From Clostridiales bacterium (GTDB taxonomy: Bacteria > Bacillota > Clostridia > Oscillospirales > Oscillospiraceae), in NCBI GenBank assembly GCA_902363045.1, contig CABIYX010000015.1:1-64000 (forward strand): a stretch of DNA of 64,000 nucleotides, in the 5' to 3' direction. Shown here in pieces: positions 1 to 8,539 of the stretch. The position numbers and the translations under genes were made by a program. The first letter of the stretch is position 1, and each line of letters starts with the position of its first letter. The notes beneath the pieces were generated by a model, which did not search any database, had not been told where the DNA came from, and was given only the letters and a program-made list of their open reading frames with translations.

Positions 1-4
1 CTAT

Positions 5-41
5 AGAAGCCCAGTTCAGTACAGGACCGAACTGGGCTTCT
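5..41. terminator. Perfect hairpin at the left edge, possible terminator
   Basis: A 13-bp perfect stem (5-17 with 29-41) encloses an 11-nt loop. On the plus strand a run of six T (51-56) follows after a gap of about 9 nt, which is wider than in a classical intrinsic terminator. On the minus strand no T run is visible before the window ends. It may end the DUF4317 transcript or a plus-strand gene outside the window. Confidence 0.4.
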
Positions 42-126
42 GTTAGCTGCGCTTTTTTGTGTCTACTTTTACTTGACAGATGCAGCCCAAACGGGTCTGC
101 CGCTCTGATTTTTCTCCGCCGATTCG

Positions 127-1260
127 TTATTCTGTGATCTGAACGGGGACGCCGTTGACCTCCACGCCCTCCTCCACCCGGACCAGGATGTACTTGATGC
201 CATTGATGATCCGGGTCTGGATTAGATCTGACCGGTCCGGATCTACCTTGATGGTCACATCCGCCGTCTTGATCTCCACACGTCTGGGGTCCACCAGATT
301 CCGGGGGCTGAGCTGAGCATCTGCTCCGAAGTTCTGGTCGTATTTCTCCTCAAAGGCCTGGATGTGCTCCTGGGAGACGCCGTTGGCCGCCAGTGCCTGG
401 CGGACCTCCCCCTTCCCGATGACCAGGGGCTCCGCCTCACGGCTCTCCTTGTGGTCCTCCATCAGGCCGCACAGCTGGTCGTGGACCGCCTGGACCACCT
501 GGAGGCAACACTCCTCCTCCAGGGACTCCTCCAGCACGGTGTGAAAGGCCGCCTGCTGCTCGTCTGCGGGCATGGGGGACTCGGCGCCGAACACCGCTTC
601 CACCACAGCGCTCTGGATGTCCTCTGTATGCTTGGTGTAGTAGAGGGCGTTGTACAGGTTGGCGGCGCGGTCATCGAAGGCCGGGAACAGAAAGCCCAGC
701 TCCGGCGGGGCCACCACCCAGTCCGCTGTCCGGTTGTGGAACTCATTCTGCTGGACATAATAACTCAGGGCCGGCTTGGTCAGCTTCACCGGACACACAC
801 TGCACAGAATGTACGAGAACACCTCCGAGGATGCGTCGTCCTGCTTGTCACCGTCCTGTGACCGGTAGGGCACGTCATAGGCGTCATGGACCAGCAGGAT
901 CATATAATTTCCCTCAAGCGTCACCGTGGAGATGACCTTCTGGAAAAATGCCTGGACCGCATCCTCATCCCCCAGTTCTGAGCTGCGCAGGGCCATCAGC
1001 AGCTTGTGTTCCTCCCCGTGAACCACCTGCTGTGTGGCAAAAGTGATGTCCAGCAGATTTTTTCCCAACGTTCCGGATAGGGTACGCTTCAGCAGGCCCA
1101 GGATCTTCTCATTCTCCTCCTGGGTCATCACGCCAAGCGGCTGGTCAAACTGAGACACAATCTCCCGGTTTTCATTCACATAGCAGCCCCGTACATGGGA
1201 AATACCGCTCCGATCCTGCTGGAAGCGGCGGCGGAGTTCTGCGACTTCTTTTTCGTTCAT
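127..1260 (-). CDS. DUF4317 family protein
   Basis: This 377-residue soluble protein has no signal peptide or membrane segment. Its N-terminus (MNEKEVAELRRRF) and overall length match the DUF4317 family, which is widespread in Clostridia and has no assigned function. The start is the ATG at 1260, preceded by GGAACC-type purine-rich sequence. It is monocistronic: its own promoter lies at 1317-1345, in the gap after the histidine operon. The protein is acidic and rich in Glu and Gln. I cannot name a reaction or partner from the sequence. Confidence 0.85.
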   Translation of the reverse strand: MNEKEVAELRRRFQQDRSGISHVRGCYVNENREIVSQFDQPLGVMTQEENEKILGLLKRTLSGTLGKNLLDITFATQQVVHGEEHKLLMALRSSELGDEDAVQAFFQKVISTVTLEGNYMILLVHDAYDVPYRSQDGDKQDDASSEVFSYILCSVCPVKLTKPALSYYVQQNEFHNRTADWVVAPPELGFLFPAFDDRAANLYNALYYTKHTEDIQSAVVEAVFGAESPMPADEQQAAFHTVLEESLEEECCLQVVQAVHDQLCGLMEDHKESREAEPLVIGKGEVRQALAANGVSQEHIQAFEEKYDQNFGADAQLSPRNLVDPRRVEIKTADVTIKVDPDRSDLIQTRIINGIKYILVRVEEGVEVNGVPVQITE

Positions 1261-1316
1261 AACGGTTCCTTTCTATGGCTCGCTCCGGCACTCCGGAGCT
1301 GTGTATTGCAGACATG

Positions 1317-1345
1317 ATTATAGCACAGATGTTCCCGCTTGACAA
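1317..1345 (-). promoter_or_regulatory. Sigma-A-type promoter for the DUF4317 gene
   Basis: Read on the minus strand, a TTGTCA -35 element (1340-1345) is followed after 17 bp by a perfect TATAAT -10 element (1317-1322), about 57 bp upstream of the DUF4317 start. This separates that gene from the histidine operon, whose last gene ends at 1381. Confidence 0.75.
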
Positions 1346-1380
1346 AGCTTTCTGGTCGAAACACTGTTTCTCTCCTGCGC

Positions 1381-1821
1381 TCAATGCTCCACATGGATCA
1401 TATCCCGGTAGCCGGCCACTGTCACATCCGCCAGGGCGGACGCCTCCGCCGGATGGCCCGAGCCCACCAGCACCACCTGGAACCCGGCCCGCTTGGCCGC
1501 CCGCAGCGCCTCCTCCCGGGCGGTGAAGATCACGGTGGCCCGCCGGGCGGTACGCAGGCGCCGCACTGCCTTTTCGTACAGCTCCGGGTCCAAAGGGGCC
1601 CTCCCCTGCTCCACCGCTGAGAGCAGACCACGGAAATAACTCCAGAGGCCGGACTGCTCCAGAGCCGCCCGCACCGGGGCCGCCGCGCCGTCACAGATCA
1701 GATACATCCAGACATCCTCTATCTTCATCAGGGACAAAAACTCCTTCACCCCGGGCAGCGGCGCCCCGCCGTCATCCAGAAGGGCCTCTGTTCCATCAAA
1801 CACCGCGCCTTGCAGACGCAT
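1381..1821 (-). CDS. Degenerate HAD-like protein at the end of the his operon
   Basis: The 146-residue product resembles a small HAD-superfamily hydrolase. It has an N-terminal FDGTEALLDD segment where motif I should read DxDGTL, a middle LICDGAAAP segment, and a C-terminal VVLVGSGHPAE segment like motifs III/IV. Motif I appears to have lost two residues including one of the two catalytic aspartates, so classical phosphatase activity is doubtful. Its ATG overlaps the hisK stop codon (TGATG), so it is translationally coupled as the last gene of the histidine operon. A role in histidine metabolism is inferred from position only. No terminator is obvious after it. Confidence 0.6.
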   Translation of the reverse strand: MRLQGAVFDGTEALLDDGGAPLPGVKEFLSLMKIEDVWMYLICDGAAAPVRAALEQSGLWSYFRGLLSAVEQGRAPLDPELYEKAVRRLRTARRATVIFTAREEALRAAKRAGFQVVLVGSGHPAEASALADVTVAGYRDMIHVEH

Positions 1822-2651
1822 CAGACAACACTTCCTTCCTCATTCAGCCCCACCGGATGCAGACCGTCCCGGGTCCACAGGTTGACGTGGGTAAAGCCCG
1901 CCGCCCGAACCAGCTCCGTCGCTTCCGGGAAGCCGTGGCACAGGTGGGAGGTGTGGTGGGAATCAGAGTTCAGGATGATCTCCCCGCCAAACTCCCGCAG
2001 AGCACGCAGCAGGCTTTTCCCGGGATATGGGGCGGTCCGGTATCCCCGGGCTATGGCCCCGGTATTGATCTCGAACGCCGTACCGGAGCGGACCAGATGC
2101 TCCATGACCTCCAGCGCCCGGCAGAGGTACCGGGGACTCTCCTCGTCAAAGGCGGGGGCCCGCTCGTTGAATTTGGCCACCAGGTCAAAGTGTCCGATCC
2201 AGTCGCACCCCGTCCGCTCCGGCAGAAGGGCCACCTGGTCGTAGTATGCGTCGGTGTAGCGGTACCAATCCCCGCCGAAGAACTCCTCCACACACTGTCG
2301 GGCAGTCTCCGGGCTCTCGTCCACAGCAAAATGCCGGCCGTCCCCGCCGCAGATGGTATGCACCGAGCCGATGGCATAGTCCAGGCCCTCCGGCCGCTCC
2401 CCTAACAGGTCCAGCTCCAGCCCCACAAAGACCTCCATCTCCCCCGCATACCGCGCCTGGACCGCCCGGGCCCGGGCCAGATACTCCGGGATCTTCTCCC
2501 TGGGGATGCAGTAGTCCTCTTCCAGAGGGCAGTAGCTGTGTCCAGAGAAGCCGAAGTGGGTCAGCCCCGCCGCCCGGGCGGCGGCGGCCATCTCCTCCAG
2601 AGAGTTCTTTCCATCGTCCAGGGTGGAGTGGGTGTGATAATCTCCGCGCAT
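1821..2651 (-). CDS. hisK: Histidinol-phosphatase, PHP family
   Basis: HisK removes phosphate from L-histidinol phosphate, the penultimate dephosphorylation in histidine synthesis. The 276-residue sequence has the PHP metal-site motifs in order: HTH at residues 6-8, H38, E79, H98, H154 in GHFDL, and the NSDSHHTSH segment around residues 228-236. Length is normal for HisK/HisJ-type enzymes. It follows hisE after 114 bp that contain a probable terminator, so it may be partly uncoupled from the upstream genes. It overlaps the HAD-like gene by one base. With it the operon encodes every step of the pathway. Confidence 0.93.
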   Translation of the reverse strand: MRGDYHTHSTLDDGKNSLEEMAAAARAAGLTHFGFSGHSYCPLEEDYCIPREKIPEYLARARAVQARYAGEMEVFVGLELDLLGERPEGLDYAIGSVHTICGGDGRHFAVDESPETARQCVEEFFGGDWYRYTDAYYDQVALLPERTGCDWIGHFDLVAKFNERAPAFDEESPRYLCRALEVMEHLVRSGTAFEINTGAIARGYRTAPYPGKSLLRALREFGGEIILNSDSHHTSHLCHGFPEATELVRAAGFTHVNLWTRDGLHPVGLNEEGSVV

Positions 2652-2712
2652 CTGTCTCGCTCCTTTTCGCCGGGCGAGCAGGCCCGCCGCCGGCCGTTTG
2701 CTCTATTTTAAC

Positions 2713-2743
2713 GGAAAACCGCGGCGGAGGCAACCCCCGCCGC
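2713..2743 (-). terminator. Probable internal terminator between hisE and hisK
   Basis: On the minus strand a GC-rich stem (10 positions with one mismatch; arms 2721-2730 and 2734-2743, 3-nt loop) is followed by GGTTTTCC. The T run is short, so leakage into hisK is likely. It lies in the only sizeable gap of the his operon (2652-2765). Confidence 0.5.
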
Positions 2744-2765
2744 AGTTCTGATCCTATGTGTCCTG

Positions 2766-3098
2766 TTACGCCTGGTCAGAGACCATCTTTTCCTGCTTGA
2801 CCTTGTGGTCAATGATGTGCCGGCCGGCCAGTTCCTCCCGGACCTCCTCCAAAGAGACGCCCGCCTGGACCATCAGCACCATCACATGGTAGGCCAGGTC
2901 GGCGATCTCATACACCGTCTCCCTGTGGTCCTGGGCCTTGGCGGCGATGATGACCTCGGTACACTCCTCCCCCACCTTTTTCAGGATCTTGTCCAACCCC
3001 TTTTCAAACAGATAGGTGGTATAAGAGCCCTCGGGCCGCTGATCCCTGCGCTCCTCCAGCAGGCGGTACAGACCCTCATAGGTAAACTGCTCCTCCAT
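2766..3098 (-). CDS. hisE: Phosphoribosyl-ATP pyrophosphatase
   Basis: HisE hydrolyses phosphoribosyl-ATP to phosphoribosyl-AMP and pyrophosphate, step 2 of histidine synthesis. The 110-residue all-alpha MazG-like protein shows the metal-binding VGEECTEVIIAAK helix (E44, E45, E48) and the EIADLAYH helix (E64, D67). It is a stand-alone enzyme here, not fused to HisI. It follows hisI with only one base between them, and the gene order hisF-hisI-hisE is typical of Firmicutes operons. Confidence 0.95.
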   Translation of the reverse strand: MEEQFTYEGLYRLLEERRDQRPEGSYTTYLFEKGLDKILKKVGEECTEVIIAAKAQDHRETVYEIADLAYHVMVLMVQAGVSLEEVREELAGRHIIDHKVKQEKMVSDQA

Positions 3099-3099
3099 C

Positions 3100-3438
3100 T
3101 CACACGTCTCCTCTCAGATCAATCAAATTCCCGTCGAAGCAGGAGTCGGTCCCCAGATGGCAGGCCGGACCGTCCTTCTTCACCTTTACCAGCAGGGCGT
3201 CACGGTCACAGTCCGCCCGCAGCTCCACGATATGCTGATAATTTCCGCTGGTCTCCCCCTTGAGCCACAGTTCCTGCCGGGACCGGGACCAGAAGCAGGT
3301 CAGCCCCCGCTCCAGCGAGACCCTAAGCGACTCCCGGTTCATATAGGCCAGAGTGAGCACCTTCCCCGTCTCTGCGTCCTGAACGATGGCGGGGATAAGG
3401 CCCCGGTCGTCAAATTTCAAGGTATCCAGGTCCATCAT
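3100..3438 (-). CDS. hisI: Phosphoribosyl-AMP cyclohydrolase
   Basis: HisI opens the adenine ring of phosphoribosyl-AMP, step 3 of the pathway, using zinc. The 112-residue protein has the metal motif ADCDRDA (D76, C77, D78, D80) and the zinc cysteines C93 and C100 in the C-terminal CHLG/DSCF segment. A longer frame exists upstream but has no similarity to the family. The ATG at 3438 overlaps the hisF stop as ATGA and gives a normal-sized protein starting just before LDTLKFD, so I use it. The next codon is also ATG. Confidence 0.95.
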   Translation of the reverse strand: MMDLDTLKFDDRGLIPAIVQDAETGKVLTLAYMNRESLRVSLERGLTCFWSRSRQELWLKGETSGNYQHIVELRADCDRDALLVKVKKDGPACHLGTDSCFDGNLIDLRGDV

Positions 3439-4193
3439 GACCGCACCAACACCCCTTTCCTGTCCAACTCCCGCTTCAGATCCGGGATGGCCACCGTCCC
3501 GAAGTGGAAGATGCTGGCCGCCAGTCCGGCGGAGACGTCGGGCACAGACCGGAAGAGATCCACAAAATCCCCGATCCCGCCTGCGCCCCCTGAGGCGATG
3601 ACGGGGACACGCACCAGCCGGCACACCTCCTGGAGCAGTTCCAGGTCAAAGCCGCCCTTGACGCCGTCGGTATCGATGGAGTTGACCACCACCTCGCCAG
3701 CCCCCCGGTCCACCCCCTGGTGGATCCACTCCAGAGCGTCCAGTCCGGTGTCCACCCGGCCGCCGCCCCGGAACACACGGAACCGTCCATCCACCCGCTT
3801 GACGTCCACAGACAGCACCACGCACTGGTCGCCGTAGCGCTTGGCCGCCTGGTCGATCAGGTCCGGAGTCTGGATGGCCCCGGAATTGACCGAGACCTTG
3901 TCCGCCCCGCAGGACAGCACCCGCTCAAAGTCCTCCAGGCGGCTGATGCCGCCCCCCACGGTCAGGGGAATGAAGATGGTGGAGGCCACATCCGTCAGAA
4001 TATCGGTGAACAGCTTCCGCCCCTCCACAGAGGCGGTGATGTCGTAAAAGACCAGCTCGTCGGCCCCGGACCGGGAGTAGTAGTCCGCCAGACGTACCGG
4101 GTCAGAGACGTCCTGGACATCCAGGAAGTTGACCCCCTTCACCACCCGTCCGTTCCTTACATCCAAACAGGGGATGATCCGTTTGGTCACCAT
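3435..4193 (-). CDS. hisF: Imidazole glycerol phosphate synthase, cyclase subunit
   Basis: HisF uses ammonia delivered by HisH to convert PRFAR to imidazole glycerol phosphate and AICAR. The 252-residue (beta-alpha)8 barrel keeps the two catalytic aspartates, D11 ([12 protein letters not shown]) and D130 (LSVDVKR). Both phosphate-binding loops are visible (TVGGGIS near residue 79 and the ASGGAGG segment in the C-terminal half). It starts 3 bp after hisA ends and overlaps hisI by 4 bp. Confidence 0.97.
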   Translation of the reverse strand: MVTKRIIPCLDVRNGRVVKGVNFLDVQDVSDPVRLADYYSRSGADELVFYDITASVEGRKLFTDILTDVASTIFIPLTVGGGISRLEDFERVLSCGADKVSVNSGAIQTPDLIDQAAKRYGDQCVVLSVDVKRVDGRFRVFRGGGRVDTGLDALEWIHQGVDRGAGEVVVNSIDTDGVKGGFDLELLQEVCRLVRVPVIASGGAGGIGDFVDLFRSVPDVSAGLAASIFHFGTVAIPDLKRELDRKGVLVRS

Positions 4194-4196
4194 CTC

Positions 4197-4910
4197 TCAT
4201 TCCACCTCCTTCAAGGCCCGGTGCAGCTCCAGCGCCCCGGTGTACAGAGCTTTGCCCAGGATCGCGCCATACAGACCGATCTGCTTCAGCTGCTGTAAAT
4301 CTTTTATACTTGACACGCCGCCCGAGGCGATGAGATCCAGATCGAAGCGCTGGGACAGCTCCCGGTACAGGGCCACGTTGGTCCCCCCCAGCAGTCCGTC
4401 CCGAGAGACGTCGGTGCAGATCACTGTCCGCACCCCCAAGGCGCACAGCCGGGCAAAGAACTGCTCCGCCGGCTCGGGGACGGTCTCCTTCCAGCCCCGG
4501 ATGGCGATGGCCCCCTCCTTCAGATCCACGCCCACGGCCGCATGGGACCCGAAGCGGCAGACCGCCGCCTCCAGAAACTCCGGGTCGGTGACGGCCTGGG
4601 TCCCCAGGATCACCCGCTCCACCCCCGCGTCCAGGTACCGGGCGATGACATCCAGGCTGCGGATCCCGCCGCCGATCTCCACCTTCAGCCCGGTGGTCCG
4701 GCAGATCTGCCGGATCACCTCAAAATTGGGGGTGCCGCCATCCCGGGCCCCCTCCAGGTCCACCGTATGGAGCCAGCCGGCCCCCGCCGCCTGGAACTCG
4801 GCAGCCTGGGCCGCCGGGTCGTCCCGGTAGACCGTCATATTCCCATAGTCCCCCCGGGTCAGGCGGACCACCTTGCCCTCATACAGGTCGATAGCGGGCA
4901 GTAAGATCAT
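4197..4910 (-). CDS. hisA: ProFAR isomerase
   Basis: HisA performs the Amadori isomerisation of ProFAR to PRFAR, step 4. The 237-residue barrel is a paralogue of HisF, with catalytic D8 (PAIDLYEGK) and D129 (VGVDLKEG) and the phosphate-binding segments EIGGGIR and ASGGVSS. Length is normal. It sits between hisH and hisF, 6 bp after hisH, matching the usual hisH-hisA-hisF order. Confidence 0.97.
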   Translation of the reverse strand: MILLPAIDLYEGKVVRLTRGDYGNMTVYRDDPAAQAAEFQAAGAGWLHTVDLEGARDGGTPNFEVIRQICRTTGLKVEIGGGIRSLDVIARYLDAGVERVILGTQAVTDPEFLEAAVCRFGSHAAVGVDLKEGAIAIRGWKETVPEPAEQFFARLCALGVRTVICTDVSRDGLLGGTNVALYRELSQRFDLDLIASGGVSSIKDLQQLKQIGLYGAILGKALYTGALELHRALKEVE

Positions 4911-4916
4911 GGTCGA

Positions 4917-5537
4917 TCACTCCAATTCACAAAATGCCTTCAGGATCGCCAGCCCGGCGGCCCCGCTTTTCTCCGGATGGAACTGGGTCCCATACACATT
5001 GCCGTTCTGCACCGCCGCAGTCAGCTCCACGCCGTACTCCGTGGTGGCAGTGCATTGACCTTTACAGTCGAAGCCCGCGAAGGAATGGACGAAGTAGACG
5101 TGGGTTCCCTCCTCCAGGGCCCGGAAAATGGGGCTGCGGGGCTGCTCCCCGGGAAAATGCAGGGCGTTCCAGCCCATGTGGGGGACCGCCAGGCCACTGG
5201 GGAGCACGCTTCCGATGTCCCGCACCTGGCCGGAGATCAGCCCCAGCCCTTGGTGCTCCCCGTACTCAAAGGAGGTCTCAAACAACAGCTGCATCCCCAA
5301 ACAGATGCCCAGCAGCGGCTTCCCTGCCGCCGCCTGCCGTAGGACCGCCCGGTCCATTCCGGTACTCCGCAGCTTTTTCACTGCGTCGCCGAAGGCCCCC
5401 ACGCCCGGCAGAAGGATATGGTCCGCCCGGTCCAGCTCCTCCTGGTCCCGGGTGACCACCGCCTCCTGTCCGATGGCGGCCAGAGAGCTTTTCAGAGAAA
5501 AGAGGTTGCCCACCCCATAGTCGATCACCGCGATCAC
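4917..5537 (-). CDS. hisH: Imidazole glycerol phosphate synthase, glutaminase subunit
   Basis: HisH is the class I glutamine amidotransferase that feeds ammonia to HisF. The 206-residue sequence has the nucleophile C79 in LLGICLGMQ, the catalytic pair H187/E189 in GTQFHPEKSG, and the PGVGAFGDA oxyanion-side strand. The start overlaps the hisD stop by 4 bp, so translation is coupled. Confidence 0.97.
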   Translation of the reverse strand: MIAVIDYGVGNLFSLKSSLAAIGQEAVVTRDQEELDRADHILLPGVGAFGDAVKKLRSTGMDRAVLRQAAAGKPLLGICLGMQLLFETSFEYGEHQGLGLISGQVRDIGSVLPSGLAVPHMGWNALHFPGEQPRSPIFRALEEGTHVYFVHSFAGFDCKGQCTATTEYGVELTAAVQNGNVYGTQFHPEKSGAAGLAILKAFCELE

Positions 5538-6823
5538 TGCGCCCCCTCCTTCCCTTCAAACCGGATCTCCACCGCCCGGGCATGGGCCGTCAGTCCCTCC
5601 TGGCGGGCGAACAGCCCCACCTTCCGGTAGTCCCGCTCCAGAGCCGCACGGGTGTAGTAGCTGAACTGAGATTTTTTGATGAAGTCGTCCACCGAGAGGG
5701 GGCTGTAAAACCGGGCGGTGCCCATGGTGGGCAGGGTGTGGTTTGGCCCGGCGAAATAGTCCCCCATAGGCTCCGGATCGTACCGCCCCAAAAAGATGGA
5801 GCCGGCGTTCCGGATCTGGCTGAGATAGTCGAAGGGCTGGTCTACACACAGCTCCAGATGCTCCGGTGCGATGCGGTTGGCCACCTGGATCCCCTCCTCC
5901 AGAGAGCGGGCCACGATGATTTTTCCGTTGCGCTCGATGGACTCCCGGGCGATGTCCTCCCGCTCAAGGCGGGACAGCTGGACCTCCAGCTCCTGGGCCA
6001 CCTGCTCCGCCAGCACGCGGGAGTCGGTAACCAGCACTGCGGAGGCCATCCGGTCATGCTCCGCCTGGGAGAGCAGGTCCGCCGCCACCCAGGCCGGGTC
6101 GGAGACCCCATCGGCCAGCACCAGCACCTCAGAGGGGCCGGCGATCATGTCGATGTTTACCTGGCCAAAGACCTGCTTTTTCGCCTCGGCCACATAGGCG
6201 TTGCCCGGACCCACGATCTTGTCCACCTGGGGGACGCTCTCCGTCCCATAGGCCAGTGCGGCAATGGCCTGAGCCCCTCCGCACTTGAAGATCCGGGTCA
6301 CACCGGCCACCTGGGCGGCAGCCAGAATGGCCGGGGACACTGCTCCGTCCCGGCCAGGGGGCGTGACCATGACGATGTCCTCCACCCCGGCGATCTGGGC
6401 TGGGATGGCATTCATCAGCACGGTGGAGGGATAGGAGGCTGTGCCGCCTGGAACATAGATCCCCACCCGGGCCAGGGGCAGGATCCTCTGTCCCAGGATC
6501 ACCCCGTCCCGCTGGGTCATCACAAAGCTCTCCCGCTTCTGCTTTGCGTGGTAGGCCCGGATGTTGTCCGCCGCCTCCCGCAGGACGGCCAGAAATTCCG
6601 GCTCCACCCGCGCCAGGGCGGCCTCCAGCTCCCCTTCGGTCACGCTCAGGGCGGACAGCTCCGCCCCGTCGAAGCGGCGGGCATACTCGTACAGGGCCCG
6701 GTCTCCCTGTTCCCGGACCGTCCGGATGATGCCGGCCACCGGCGCGGACACGTCCCGCACCTCGTCCCGGCGAAGGAAAATCTCCTGGTCCTGTATGGCA
6801 TTGAGGTCATAGATCTGAATCAT
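5534..6823 (-). CDS. hisD: Histidinol dehydrogenase
   Basis: HisD oxidises L-histidinol to L-histidine in two NAD-dependent steps. The 429-residue protein carries the family signatures GPGNAYVAEAKK, IAGPSEVLVLAD, SQAEHD and the later GPNHTLPT/GxARF region that contribute to substrate and zinc binding. Length is standard for the monofunctional enzyme. It lies between hisG and hisH, 10 bp after hisG. Confidence 0.97.
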   Translation of the reverse strand: MIQIYDLNAIQDQEIFLRRDEVRDVSAPVAGIIRTVREQGDRALYEYARRFDGAELSALSVTEGELEAALARVEPEFLAVLREAADNIRAYHAKQKRESFVMTQRDGVILGQRILPLARVGIYVPGGTASYPSTVLMNAIPAQIAGVEDIVMVTPPGRDGAVSPAILAAAQVAGVTRIFKCGGAQAIAALAYGTESVPQVDKIVGPGNAYVAEAKKQVFGQVNIDMIAGPSEVLVLADGVSDPAWVAADLLSQAEHDRMASAVLVTDSRVLAEQVAQELEVQLSRLEREDIARESIERNGKIIVARSLEEGIQVANRIAPEHLELCVDQPFDYLSQIRNAGSIFLGRYDPEPMGDYFAGPNHTLPTMGTARFYSPLSVDDFIKKSQFSYYTRAALERDYRKVGLFARQEGLTAHARAVEIRFEGKEGAQ

Positions 6824-6833
6824 AGCGGTCCCC

Positions 6834-7451
6834 TCACAGGTTTTTCTCCAGGGCGTTCCGCATCCGCAGGACCTCCTGGTGCTTGAATTTATAGCTCACC
6901 TTGTTGCAGATGAACCGGGCGCTGATGTCCACAATGGTCTCCAACGGAGCCAGATGGTTTTCCAGCAGGGTCTTGCCCGTCTCCACAATGTCCACGATCA
7001 CATCGGACAGCCCCAGGATGGGGGCCAGCTCAATGGAGCCGTTGAGGCGGATGACGTCAATGTCCCAGGACCGGGACTCATAGTACTCCCCGGCAATGTG
7101 GGGAAACTTGGTCGCCACCCGGAGCGTCTTGTTGGGGTCGTCATAAAAATCCTCCGGACCGGCCACGCACATCCGGCACCGCCCCATCCCCAGGTCCAGC
7201 AGCTCATACACGTCGGGCCGGTACTCCAGCAAAATGTCCCGTCCGGCAATACCCACGTCGGCCGCCCCCCGCTCCACATAGATGCTTACGTCCGAGGGCT
7301 TGACCCAGAAGTAGCGGACGCCCTTCTCCAGGTTCTCAAAGGTGAGCTTTCGGTTTTTCTCCAAAATCGAGGGGCAGTCATATCCGGCTGCGGCCAGCGT
7401 CTCGTAGGCCGTCTCCCCCAGCCGCCCCTTGGGCAGCGCCACGTTGATCAT
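6834..7451 (-). CDS. hisG: ATP phosphoribosyltransferase, short catalytic subunit
   Basis: HisG joins ATP and PRPP in the first, committed step of histidine synthesis. At 205 residues this is the short form lacking the C-terminal regulatory ACT-like domain, and it works with HisZ, which is encoded just upstream. Visible motifs are INVALPKGRL at the start, GIAGRDILLE, and the PRPP-loop segment VDIVETGKTL. I use the ATG at 7451 (overlapping hisZ as ATGA). A longer frame adds 22 unrelated residues. Confidence 0.96.
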   Translation of the reverse strand: MINVALPKGRLGETAYETLAAAGYDCPSILEKNRKLTFENLEKGVRYFWVKPSDVSIYVERGAADVGIAGRDILLEYRPDVYELLDLGMGRCRMCVAGPEDFYDDPNKTLRVATKFPHIAGEYYESRSWDIDVIRLNGSIELAPILGLSDVIVDIVETGKTLLENHLAPLETIVDISARFICNKVSYKFKHQEVLRMRNALEKNL

Positions 7452-8527
7452 GCCAGCACCTCCTCCAGGGCGATCCCGTCTGTGTACCGCACCTTTTTCC
7501 GGCAGCGCATCGGACAATTTTGCCCCGTCTCCCGCTCACAGCGGACCGACCTGCCCTCCTGCCGCAGCCGCTCCGCAAAGGCGGCCAGCTTCACCAGGTC
7601 GGCGTCCGGCCCATAGGTCAGCATCACATCGGCGTCGTACTGCCGTTCCTGCCCGAAGAACTGCTCCAGCCGCCCCATGTACAGGGCAAACCCGATGGCC
7701 CCCACCTCCTTGCCCATCTTCCGGGGGAGGTTGTCATACCGCCCGCCGGAGAGGACCGGGAAGGAGATCTGGGGCAGAAAGCCCTGGAAGATCACCCCGT
7801 TGTAGTAGTCCATACTGTTCACCAGAGAGAAGTCCAGCCGGACCTGCCCATTGAGGCCGAAGGACTCCAGAATGGAGGCGGTGACGGACAGCTGCCGCAG
7901 GGCCTCCCAGCTGGCGTTGTTCCGGGCCAGCGCCCCCGCCTGGGCGATCCCCTCCTTCAGAGGGGCGTAGATCTCCATCAGCCGTACCAGATCCTCCGCG
8001 TCCCGGCTCTGAAGCTCCCCCTGACTGGCCATGGCCTGGATGCCGGGGATATTCTTCTGTGCCAGCAACTCCAGCACCTGCTCCCGCCGCACTCCGGTCA
8101 GACCCATGCAGTCCAGCAGGCCGCCCACAAAACTCACGTCGGACAGGTCCAGCACATAGTCCTCCGAGATGGTTTGGAGGGACTTGGCCGCCAGGACGAT
8201 GACCTCCGCCTCCGCGTAGGAGTCGATTTGTCCCACTGACTCCACCCCCACCTGGAGGATCTCCCGAAAGGTCCCGCCGGTCTCCCGGTATACGTTTTCG
8301 TTGTAGTACACCTTCTCACTGTCCCCGCTGTTGTTCTTCATAATGGACAGGGTGATGTCCGGCTTCAGGGCCTTGAGAGAGCCATCCCCATCGGTGAAGG
8401 TGATGATGTGTCCCTTTTTCAAAAAATCCTTGTTCTGGGCATACAGGTCGTAGTCCTCAAATTTGGACATCCGGAATTTCCGATACCCGTACTCCTCATA
8501 TAATTGATTCAACTGTTCCTTCAGCAT
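7448..8527 (-). CDS. hisZ: ATP phosphoribosyltransferase regulatory subunit
   Basis: HisZ is a histidyl-tRNA-synthetase-like protein without aminoacylation activity that forms a hetero-octamer with short HisG and confers histidine feedback. The 359-residue sequence shows the class II synthetase-like core (FRMSKFEDYDLYAQN, the LKPDITLSIMK motif 2-like segment, and SGGRYDNLPRKMG near motif 3). Its presence with a 205-residue HisG is the expected pairing. It is 12 bp from hisB upstream and overlaps hisG by 4 bp. Confidence 0.93.
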   Translation of the reverse strand: MLKEQLNQLYEEYGYRKFRMSKFEDYDLYAQNKDFLKKGHIITFTDGDGSLKALKPDITLSIMKNNSGDSEKVYYNENVYRETGGTFREILQVGVESVGQIDSYAEAEVIVLAAKSLQTISEDYVLDLSDVSFVGGLLDCMGLTGVRREQVLELLAQKNIPGIQAMASQGELQSRDAEDLVRLMEIYAPLKEGIAQAGALARNNASWEALRQLSVTASILESFGLNGQVRLDFSLVNSMDYYNGVIFQGFLPQISFPVLSGGRYDNLPRKMGKEVGAIGFALYMGRLEQFFGQERQYDADVMLTYGPDADLVKLAAFAERLRQEGRSVRCERETGQNCPMRCRKKVRYTDGIALEEVLA

Positions 8528-8539
8528 GGCGTCTCCCGT

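Noticed and set aside
3439..3624. 62-residue N-terminal extension of HisI
   Set aside because: It overlaps hisF out of frame and is compositionally a shadow; the ATGA overlap start is typical of the operon.
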